Assembly (NCBI RefSeq): GCF_040581485.1
Contig: NC_090128.1
Coordinates: 33,324,931 to 33,388,930, forward strand
DNA length: 64,000 bases
Direction of reading: 5' to 3'
Source: Linepithema humile
Taxonomy: Eukaryota > Arthropoda > Insecta > Hymenoptera > Formicidae
Part shown: one piece after another, positions 11,501 to 22,800 of the stretch
Position numbering within the stretch: position 1 is the stretch's first letter
Layout: the number at the start of each line of letters is the position of its first letter
Program-made: the position numbers and the translations under genes
Notes under the pieces: model-generated
The model's database searches: none
What the model was told of the DNA's origin: nothing
What the model saw: only the letters and a program-made list of their open reading frames with translations

Positions 11501-14500
11501 TAAAACGTCGACTTTTATATTCTAAAACGTTAATCGTCAAAAATATAAGAATTTAAAAAAAAAATCTCCTTGAAAGCAAAATTTGTAAATTTATCATGTA
11601 GATAGAACGTGTCCACGGTCGACTTTGGGAAACGAGAATATACGGAAATGTTAAACCTAGTCGAGTCGCAGAGATTGTATGGACCTCTCGTAATTTTCTG
11701 GGCGTCGTCTGTAGAGCAGGTCCAGAGAGAGTTTCCCTTCTATTCACGTCGTAGCGATACAGTGGTGAGATGGATCGCAATTAATCGATCTATCGCGAAA
11801 CTACGGAACACTGTCGCGATAACGAATCACCGTACTGAATGGAGACGCGGTTGCACGAGCAAGTACGCGAATATAATAGCCCGCGGTTTCTGTTCGTTCT
11901 GTGCTTACGAGTTTCCCCGACGTTCTACCGAGGATTTTTCATCGCTCAGCGATGAGATTTATGACGCTGCGGAGGCGATATGCTATTCCGCTTCGATCGC
12001 GCATAAAAGGTATTCCGTTTTGAATCCGAAGTACGTGTGCAGTTCTGATGATAACGCGGGAATAACTTGTTCAACTTTACGAAAGAAATCTTTCAAATAT
12101 TTGCATATTACATATACAGCATTATAAATGTAATTTTTACTTTTTTTAATAAACATTCGTATATAGACCTCATTTTCATTGTCAAGAATAAAGTTGGAAC
12201 AAAAATAATTTCAAAAGGTAGTGTCTATATATTTTGTACTGCCGCGGTTTGATTAGATTTTTGAAAATAATTATTATAGTGCTTTGTTAAATTGTTATTT
12301 TCAAATGAAAAAATTGTAACTCACGCATATCGGAGAAGTCGTCGACGAGGATGATCTCTTGTATGAGACTCTCCGGCGATCTATCCAGCACGGAATGCAC
12401 AGTACGTAACAATACGGACCAAGCTTCGTTGTGGAAACAGATAATTACCGCTGTGGGCGGAAGGTCCTTCAAATATCTGCCAGACTCCTTACACCTGTAA
12501 CACATTAGTAAACAGCCGTTAAGTAAACTGTTAATAATTATTAATAATGGAGAACAGGAGAAACATTATCAAACATATACTTGACGTATAAAAATGACGA
12601 GCAAAGTGAAATTTTTTGCCAATGAAGTTAGCTTTGATAGTGGATTGCACGATTGTTTGCAGAGCAAACGTGTGCACGGTATATTATAGCGCAGTCGAAT
12701 CAAGTTCTTGATCTGCGGACCGCAACGGGGATGATTACGCGGAACCGATACGTACCAGAAGATATGTCAGGAAAATATAGTAATACGATTAGGGCGGAGA
12801 ATGTTTGCAGACCAAACGCCCACGAGGTGTATATTCGCCCGAAGCTTACCGCAAAATGAATTCCAGGGGTGCGGGATTGCGACTTCCCGGACCTGGCTAA
12901 TGCCACGGAACACAGGGCGGATCGCGGAACGTCACGGTTTATGGATACAGCAAATAAAAGTTTCCACGTTGCCTTCCTTACCTCCTCGGATATGCGTGAG
13001 AGTGCTCGTGTCTCTGTTTATTAACGTGAACTTCTTTCAAATATACGCAATCGTACATTCATTTATTCGACATTTATGTTACAGTCAAGATTTCATTATC
13101 CCACAATGTGTGTTCGATACATAAATACACGTCCCGTTTTAAAACGAATATCTTCGTAATGAATACGCGTGTTTCATTCATGAGATGATTATCATACATT
13201 AATGTGGAGTATTCGTTTGCAATTAACGCATTAAACTGCAGCCGAGTGTGCGAACATTGTATATGTTACAATCGTGATGTACGCTAATGAAGCGATTACG
13301 AGAAGTGCCATTTCAATAGTGGCTATTACTCTAATTACCGTCTGCGAATTATTTCAATTAACAGATGCCGGCGTACGCTGCACTATGAGGGCACTGTGTT
13401 TGCCGAATTTCCGATTTATTCATCCATGGCGCACCAGGGCGAGTATCTCTCTACTCATAGATGAAATCCCTTCATAATCAGTTTCCATTTCGGATTAGAT
13501 GCGTTTGTATTCGATCAAACATAAAGTTTAACGTAGCTGCATCTACGTAAACGTCTTCCCATTGACGTTGCGAATAGCGCGGAGAATGTAAAGATAACAG
13601 ATATCGATTTAACGTGAGAAACAGTTAAGAGAATGGTATAATGGATAACATAGTTAAACAGCGGAATTGCAAACAATAATAAACCAAGTGGAGCGAAATG
13701 AAGGAGGAATTATCAAATTGTCGAGCCCTTCATTGTGTAGTGAATGCAGTCTGATTGTGGACATAAAGATATTTTGGAAACAAAGGTTTGCAACGGGGAA
13801 TTATAGGATAAAACGATATCAATTCATTCGACGTCGATGCAGCATATAGAAGCGACATGAAACAAATATCTCGCATTGTTTCCGTTATCATATAGTTGCA
13901 CGTTTATACAAAACAAACGTTTAATAAATTCCAAATAAAAAAAGATAGTAGGTGACATTATGTCGCGGTGTTGATTTGCGCAAAAATAATCGCCGATATT
14001 TGAGCACAAATTTATTTCCATTCAATTTCCATTCACACTTTGACGATTTTGCGAAAAATTGTTGTTACCAGCGCAATAATATGTGCACTACGACAAGAAT
14101 ATCACGTGATAAATAAGTAACAATTTTTATGTCATCGCGGCGATGAGCGTACTGAAATAACGGGGGACGTTTTCATAGCAGTCAGACTTTCATATCTCAA
14201 GTGGTTGCTGCACTATCTAATGCTATAAATTCGTAAAGATAGCACGATACGTCATATTCAATTAAGATGGAAAGCGATTAAACAGAGATTTAATACGATT
14301 AGCAAAGTTAGAAGTATCTACCTCAGAAAATGTGATTCGCGTTATTTTGGCGCAGACACAATCGATCAAATATTCAATATTTGTTTCTTCCTTTATCTCA
14401 TTTATCAATTTAGCTTGATATTATTAATATTCAGATTTATTATTAATCATTTTAGTATATAATAATAGCGTAAAATATGTATGCTTCCTCTTGATACGTA

Positions 14501-16765
14501 ATATTAATAACATTACTTAATAATAATATTACCTATTAATAATATTATTTTACGCTTTGATTGAATTGCTTTGATCGTTTTGTTAGCTCTGCTGAACATT
14601 CTTTTTTTGTTTCTCTTTTCCTTTCTTTATTTATAATATCTTCATAAACATTACTTTTTTTCCAATTTTTCACAATTTTATTGTCTTATTTCGTATAATG
14701 CTGTGTCACACTTTATAGTTCTACGAGCAAATTAAAGAAAATGCAGTTTGTGAAAATACATATATTTTGAACGTTATGCAACATTAAGTTACTTTCACAA
14801 TACAATATTAAAAAAAGAAAAATGTTTTGCATTGATGCGGAATTCATTATTAAATTTAATGTATTTATATTTCATTTGTTATGCAGCCGATAACTCTCTT
14901 CATTAAGTTCATTATTCTTTTTAATAAACTGAATAATTTAACCCACGAGAATTAAATATAAATATTATTTGCGAATGAAAAAAGTATTCCATAATTCAAA
15001 TAAGGCTCCTTTTTATTAAAAAATGGACTATTTTATATCTTTGCAAAGTATAAAATGCAAAGTATGCACATACCTGTCGAAAAAAGCATATACATATAGC
15101 ATAAGCACCTGCGGAACACAAAACATAAAAAAATCTGTTTTTGGCGCATGTTGTTACATCGATTTTTCGCCGAGTTATGCCGCTTTGAAAATCCGACGTG
15201 CGTGCCATATGTGAATCAACGTGAAGCATATATATGCGAACGCGTATAGCGCGCGTAACAGTTACGTAATTATTACGGTACTACGGACCAGATGATCAGC
15301 TGCTGACCTAGCAAGGTCGAGCGAGGTATACGCGACCTTGCTTCGTCGGCTCCGCCCTAGATCGGGATCGCTTGGGATGCAATCATTGCGGATTGATCAT
15401 AATCTTCAATATCGTAGCAAAATCCTTGTAGAACTCAGAAACGAGAATATTACAGCACTTGCAAGTTATTTTACTTGAACGTTGATATATGGCATTTCTG
15501 ATTAATTATTGATCTTTCTAATTTAAATAAAGAAATGGTCTAGAATTCTAAAATATAAAATTTCAATGCATCGCAGTAAAGTTCTACCTACCAAATGACA
15601 TGATGTAAGATTTTAAACGATAAAAGTGAATAAAAAGTATATTTTAACATTCTAGACTATTTTATTTTGTTTAAAATATAAGATCAATACATTGTAGTGA
15701 AGAAAATGTAAATTCTAAACTGCTACCAATTTTTATAGTATATAAAATTTCAATGTCTAATGATAAATAAAATGTATATTGTAATATTTTAGGCTATTTA
15801 TAAAATTCTAGACCAACCAAATATTGTCCTCTTTTAACATACGAATAGTCAAAATCTTCGTAATTACAGTCGCTCGTGATATATCGTAATTATTAAAATA
15901 AATAACAAGTGTTTATGTGATTCTAATAATATTGCAAACTGAAATAAATAATTCCACGAAAGTAAACTAAATAAAAATGTGTATTAAAAATCTAATAAGA
16001 GGTTATTGATTTTTTAAATATTATATGAGGTGATATTGTATCAATATACATCATGTTTTCTACATTGTTAATCGCATCTGATGCATGCGTCAGATAAGCT
16101 TTCGGCTAGAAAAGCAAAAGGAGCTTGCGAATGTACGAGCTGAATCAACGCTATTTGCATTTGCATTCCTCTGGCGTTCCGCATTAGTTTGTGTACTCAA
16201 TTTTAGCGGCAAAGCTGAAATTCTCATTTCCAAATGCGGAGAGCACTGCGTTTTTAATTTCCAACATTGTCCGTGATAAATCTCGCAGTAATAACGGCTT
16301 CCGCGGAGAAAATTCTGCTCGCAGTTTGTCATTATTATCGCACATAATTCTTGCAGCAATAACAGGCTTCTTAATCCTCTTTTCTATAAGTCATTTTTAA
16401 TCCCTTTTATGAACAACGACGTTCGTTAAGTTATGACATTAATGTAACTTGATATAATTAACATAACTTATATTTGAAAATTATAATAGTCAATATAACT
16501 GCTCGCAAACGATGTTTTAATATAAAATTACTTTGACCTGTTAAAAAAAAAATCTCCAATGCCGAATGAATATATTATTAAATCAACACTATCAAATTAA
16601 TTTAATCAACATATAGAATTAATTTATAATCTGACCGATAATCAATAATTCCATGTGTATATAAAATTATAAAGATCCAAGATAAAATAAGTGTTAAATA
16701 ATATATCATCAATTTAATAGAATAAATTATTCTATACTATCTAAACGAAGAGAAAGAGAGAGAGA

Positions 16766-16820
<55 letters not shown>

Positions 16821-19800
16821 CGAGTTTACTTATCAGTGCGTATTTATGCTGCTCGGGCAGCTCGAAAGTAAATCATAGCAATATCGTTACAGTCGTATTA
16901 ATATCGCGAGCGCGCGCGCGGCCGCGAATATAAATCGCGTGAGCGGCGGCACGGCTCGAACAAAGTGGGAAATCGCTTAAGCCAGTAAACGCATCGATCG
17001 TTTCTAGTCGATTGACGTTCAACAGCGATATCCTCTTTCCCGTCGACAAAAGAGACTCCATTGTTGGACGGCACTCCGGGATGGGTACCTCGAAATCAGC
17101 CACGGATATCGAATGAGAAGCGGCTCCTTCGCGCGCGTTCAGCACATTCGGCGATCACCCTTACTTCCCTCCTCCTCCCCCCACGTCTACCCACGTATCA
17201 CCGCCTTCATCCCCCGTCATCCCAATCGCCTAAACCCCGCGAGACGTTGCACTCGATCAAACGCGTCACGTTTCATACTGCATCCCACCGTCGCGGGGCT
17301 CGCATCCCGAATGCGTAGAATTCTATTTGCAAGTCTCTCCGCCGTAGGCATTTCGCCCGCGGGAATCTTGACTTCCCGAGTCGAAATTTAGCGTCTCTTT
17401 TAATGCTCATACAGCCTATATGAACCTATTTTTACGGAATTAGAACCTAGAACTCCTCTTTTAAAACTTGATCTCCTATAATTTGATGTTGAAATACTAC
17501 TTTAAACCTATAGAGCCTCACAAAATAGATTGTATTACTGCGAGAACTCCTCCATTAAACCTCGAACTTTTATCTAGTATATATATATATATATACTAGA
17601 TAAATTCGACCTATAAAAGTTATTATAATGTTTAATCATAAACAAAAATATTTAATTCGTTGCATTTCCAACTTTTATTAATATTGATACCTTTCCGTTT
17701 CCTTCTTCAAAATAGTGATATGATATCTGAAAAAGATTCAGCGCAAAAAAATTTTTTTAAATTAATTTTTTTATTAAATGTTAACTATTTTAGATGTACT
17801 CGTTAAAATTCAAATAAGAATGAAAAACTATACGAGCAATATGCATAATGTGGTTGTATTTTGATTATTGCTTTATTAAGTGATACAATATTATCAAACG
17901 TTTCAGTCTTAATTTGGACCTTTTTCTGTATAAATATTTCTGTCTGAACTTGTTTTAACGCATGTTAACTATACTTAATAATATACTCTTAACTATATGT
18001 ATTACATATACTTAATAAATAATATTTAATTCAATAAATATTATGTAATGTTTTTAGTATCTTATTTTATATTTAATATCTTAATTTAATATTTTTAATA
18101 TAATCACAAAGGTATATGGATTTTCAGCACTAGTTTTACGATATTATCAAGAAATTCTAATGATTGCAAAAATCTTCACAATAATAAAAAAAATTACTAA
18201 CTATATAATTTTAATTGATGATAATTTTTAATAACATAGAATTTTTAAAAATATTAGAAATTAATACTCAATAGTTGAATTTTGATATTATATTTTGATA
18301 TTATCAAGAAATTTCTAATAATTACAAATTTTCAAAAGATAATAAAATTCAACTAAATGGTATTGATTAATGATATTTTTAAATTGTATGCTATTAAAAA
18401 TTATCGTTAATCAAAATTATAGTTAGTATTTTTCTTTATTGTGAACATTTGCAATCATTAGAATTTCTTGATAATATCATAAAAGTAGTGCTGGCAAAAA
18501 GGAATCTATATATTTTCAGGGTCTAAAGCGGGTCAACGGAGGGTTTTAACTAAACCCTACTTTGAAGCTTTAGCAGGAAAAAAGGAAATTTCGGACATAT
18601 TGTAGCGCCAAAGTAGGTGCTATTATATACATACGATACAATGCATAACATCTACTTTGACTCTCTTATGCCTACCTCAAAATAAAAGATTAAGGTTCAA
18701 TATAGGTGCTAAATTTCGACTCGGGTTGTCTTCGTTCGCGGAAATTAAAGAAATAGGCGTGCGTAAAGTGAGTGAAACTTAAATACCGTAAAGACGCGCG
18801 CGCGCACATCGAGTTTTAGAGAACAAAGTTACATTGCAAGAAGAATCAACTTCTCGCACCCAAGTTTCTCTTTTGTCGGCGACGCGCTCTTCCATAATTT
18901 CCGATTTCGTAATGAGAAGATTCCCGGTGGAAGAGACGGATTCGAGTTCAGATATCGTCTGACTATTAAATTTTCAATACGCCAGATGTTATTGAATTTG
19001 ATTACATTACTGTTAAAAAATTAATAAGGCTTGGAAAAATATCTGTTCCGCAAAGTTGCGGAGAGGAGTGTGTTATAGTGGAATTTATTGATCTGCAGCA
19101 TCCAAGTTTCCATCCCATTCCCTTTACGTGCTCGATACCGCAATAAAATGCGAGAAAAACATCTTAAAACTTGCAAGGCAATCAGGAAATGCAGAATGGG
19201 ATGTACAATCTAATTTAGTTTCCCGGCGTAATTATATCTTTAAAGAAAAACTTCTGCGAAGGTAGCATTGCAAAATATCTGTTTCAGCGTCTCTGTAGAA
19301 AAAGATAAATGAAAGTTTCGTGAAAGCTAATTGCGGCTTCTGTGAGCATCTTTCTTGCCTTTCAAGAATCGTTTGTCTACGGATCTTCCGATTATGCTGC
19401 AACATCCAACGTTAACATTCCATACAAACAGTCCAACGTTTTTCTTGTCTTTTTAACATGAATATACATTATTCATTTGCGAATTTTGTTAATCTTGGTA
19501 AGAAATTTTTTTTTTTTTTTTTTAATTCAATGATGCAAAAAAAGGACCATTAAAGGTCAGAAGCACAAAATGCGCAATTTCTTTTCATTGTTCAATCACC
19601 GCAAATAATTAATATTATAACGATATCACAAATTCATGATATTTCGCGAGAGTCATGACAATATAATGTTACCGCGGCATTAAAAACTGATCCCAACCTC
19701 AGAAATCGTAAGGCGGAAAAATTGGATGCTTCGCGATATCCCTTGTAAGTTACGCTACATTTGCCACCCTCGGAGAATGGCCTCGAACCCAAGGAATCCG

Positions 19801-22800
19801 GATAGCCGGGGATTCCTGTCATAACCGATGGATAAGGGTGCTTTTCTTGCACGTGGTTATAGGACCATCGGGGAAAATAGATCCACATTTTTAAGAGGAA
19901 AACGGCGCGGGTGGTTCGGAATAGTGCAAACGGCGTGATAAAAATGCACGAGTGGTGTAAACTCGATTCCCGGATGATATTCCGTCATTACAGAGTCTCC
20001 CGCGAAACTTTCCGCGTTGAAGATATACGCGGTCAAAAACATCTGCTGGTAAAATCGACAAAACGAAAAGAGGTGGCGCGGCGGACTCGGGCTTAGAATT
20101 TATACGGGGAAAGTTGGAATTACTTGGAAGTCGCAACATAACGGCGCGGAGTCATATCCATTGTCGTATGTTATATCCCAAATTGAATTCTACGCTTGCA
20201 GCTACGATAACGCAGCTTTAGCTATACACACAAATCTAACGTAATGCCCGGTTTCAGCAATAACGTATAACTCATTTGTAGTGAGAGACCGTGCAGTTTC
20301 ATTGCACCGTCTAATATACGATCCCTAATTAAACGAAAAAGGAGCGAAGCGCATTGTAGCTGAAAAGTTTGTCGACGAATGAGGCGTTATAATTCACCGT
20401 AAGTGACGGCACTCACGAAACTTACACAAATCTCCTTTAATGAAAAATGGACGCGCTACATTTCTTTTCAATTCCGGTCTGTCTTCGTCCGGAGAATCGG
20501 ACAGACGCGAGAACAGGGTGAAATACAGCGGGCATATTTCCTCGTTGACCAGAAGCTACTCAACCAATGAGGCGCTTTTCATCGTTGGCGAAAAAACCGG
20601 GCGCGCGCGCGAATTTTCAGCTTAACGAAGAACAACACGCGTTGTATTTTTCGGAATGCGCGCCTCGTAATCTCCCGTGTATTCTCGTTCGTTGCTTCGC
20701 GCAAAGGGTCGTCGAGCGCCGGAAGTGAGAAAAATAGAGGCCGCGGTTTCAATTAGTCTGCCGCGCGTGCGAGAATATCGCGAACTCGCAAGCTCGTACA
20801 CCGCTCCGCGAGGTGTCGTAAAGATCCGTAATGGCCCGGCGGGGGCGCGGACTTTCGAGCCGTGCCGGAGTAAACGAGAATATCCATAATGAAGCGTTTC
20901 TCACCTCTCCCTCTTTGCACGGGCAAGTTACGTTATACACATTCGCGCGCGTTAGGAGCCGACGCTAAGTTACGGCGGTTCTCGCACGCGCGCGAGCGTG
21001 AACGGAATGTACGGCTGTATATACGCTACGAGCGTCGGAGTTAACCCGCGAATTATTGTCTCGTTTACCATCGTATTTAATTTTGTGGGATTTTCGTGTG
21101 CCGAGCGCACGTTCCCGGCAACGCGCGCGGAGCGTGCGTGTATGTCAAAGCTCCGTTCGCCGACCGGGATAAAAAGAATGAATGTTATTCGAGCACGAAA
21201 GCTGTTTTATTACGCTTCAGGGTCGGTTAACTTTCGCCTTAAATTAGCAGATTTCGCGTCTCCCTTCAGAATTAGAACTTGCAATCGCGTAAACGCTAAC
21301 AATGCGAATTTGAAGTATGTTTTTCCGAGCGAAATCTGCACATTGCACATTCCTCATTAACTTTCGCGCGTCGAGATAAACGCGGCAAAAGCGTGGGAAA
21401 AAAAGGATGAACGTGGATTTCGCCCGTTCTTCAGCGCGAATCCGCGGAAAGTGGAAGAGGCAGAATGAAACCGAGATCGTACGAGGCCGCAATCGTTTAA
21501 ATAGAGAGATTTTCCTGACACGTGCGAGATACGCGTGAATCAAAGGACTCGCGCGGCGCTGTGTTCATCGGTTGCTTTTACAGGGAACTGATTGAAATCT
21601 AATCTTAATGAGACACGCTTGACGGCGCGCTTTGACAAAGTTGCACCGTGCAGAAACGAATATTCTACCGAAATATAGAAGCATTTGCCGATGACGACTG
21701 TTGGGATCTCGCAGTAAGTTCTACGAAGAGCGCGATATACGCCGACATAGAGATTCCATATATGCGTGTCATAAAATCCCAAGTGAGCCTGGCTGCACGA
21801 CGACAGCTTTGTATCTCGATATGGCGCCGGTGACACTGGGATGCCCTAGTGGGACGCGAAAAAAGAAATAGAATGTGCTTGATATGCGATGGTTTCCAGA
21901 ATTCTCGGCTTTTGTATTCATATCGGATTTTAGCTCTGAACGCAACAGTCTGAATCTTGTAAGTGATTGGGTTTGAGAAAAATTTCTGAGAAAAATAATA
22001 CAAATTTAATGAATAATTTTGTAGAGATTTTTTTACATCCACTTTGGACGATCTATAATTCGCGATAAATCTCAAAATAAAATTCTATTTATAATTTTGC
22101 GCGCCGTGTAGTATGAGAATCATAAAAAATCAGAAACACACATGTGTGCAAAATAAATATTAGTACCATTCTTCAAATATTTTCTACATAAAATTATAAA
22201 TAGACTTTTATTTCAGTCTGTCGTAAATGTAGATCGTATGAAGCAAACTTTAAAAACAAGCAGATAAGTTCACAAGTATTTTCTCTGCAAGACTTATTTC
22301 AATGTCGTAATTTCTTACATCACGTTTCTTCACTTGTCAGATTGTAAAATGACTTCGTCATATTTATATGATGCTACCAAGTAACTCCCAGAGGAATTCA
22401 TATTTGCAATCTGTTGCAGAAGAACATCGTCTGCATATATAAAAAAAAAAGCTATTATTTTGAAAAGCGCAGACGGGAATTTAAACTACCCTCTAAATAA
22501 TATTTGCATTTCAAATACAATGTTTCACATCGTGGAATTTCACGAAGAACTCGTTAGAAGTTTGACAGATTTGTGATTGCGGACTCCATCGCAAGATATT
22601 GGAATGTATAGAATAAGGAGATAGATAATACCTCCGAGATTCCTTCCGTCTCCGATTTACATCTGCTGAAATCTTTGCAGTTAAGCATAGTTCACACAAG
22701 TTCGCACAAGGTGCGCGCTCTTTGAATTTTCGCGAAGCAAAATTATGTCAAACCGCGCGGATATTTCATCATGAGTAGTTAAATATTTTACAGGATTACT

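Larger units (their letters stand above)
8139..12324 (-). other. Intron 3 of PGANT
   Basis: A 4.2-kb GT-AG intron. It holds a perfect hairpin at 9078-9106, a C run at about 9590-9600 and a diverged direct repeat at 10223 and 10395. A 10-bp inverted pair (TTGACGATTA) lies at 11472 and 11531. The 172-codon plus-strand frame at 11609-12127 resembles nothing I know and is treated as chance. Confidence 0.85.
12495..17374 (-). other. Intron 2 of PGANT, downstream part
   Basis: The first 4.9 kb of the 43-kb intron in window order. It is mostly AT-rich. It holds a weak duplication near 12655 and 12803, small inverted repeats near 14467-14556 and 15311-15341, a putative repeat at 15536-15815 and a GA-rich tract at 16748-16821. 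A CpG-rich block lies at about 16900-17370. No gene was recognised. Confidence 0.75.
17375..18725. mobile_element. 1.35-kb TIR element with nested inverted repeats
   Basis: A perfect 18-bp inverted pair, CCCGAGTCGAAATTTAGC at 17375-17392 and its reverse complement at 18708-18725, bounds 1351 bp. Inward similarity continues with a gap: CCTATATGAACCT near 17416 against CCTATATTGAACCT read from the right end. The interior is AT-rich, has no long frame, and contains a 36-bp palindrome and a 400-bp inverted repeat. The flanks share only TT, so no superfamily can be assigned. It could be a non-autonomous DNA transposon with another MITE inserted in it. Confidence 0.65.

Noticed and set aside
11609..12127. 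172-codon plus-strand frame antisense to the host gene
   Set aside because: No domain, signal peptide or family resemblance was recognised, and there is no promoter or codon bias to support it.
15311..15341. Inverted pair GCAAGGTCG / CGACCTTGC
   Set aside because: A 9-bp stem with a 13-base loop is within chance expectation; no tRNA or other RNA fold was recognised.
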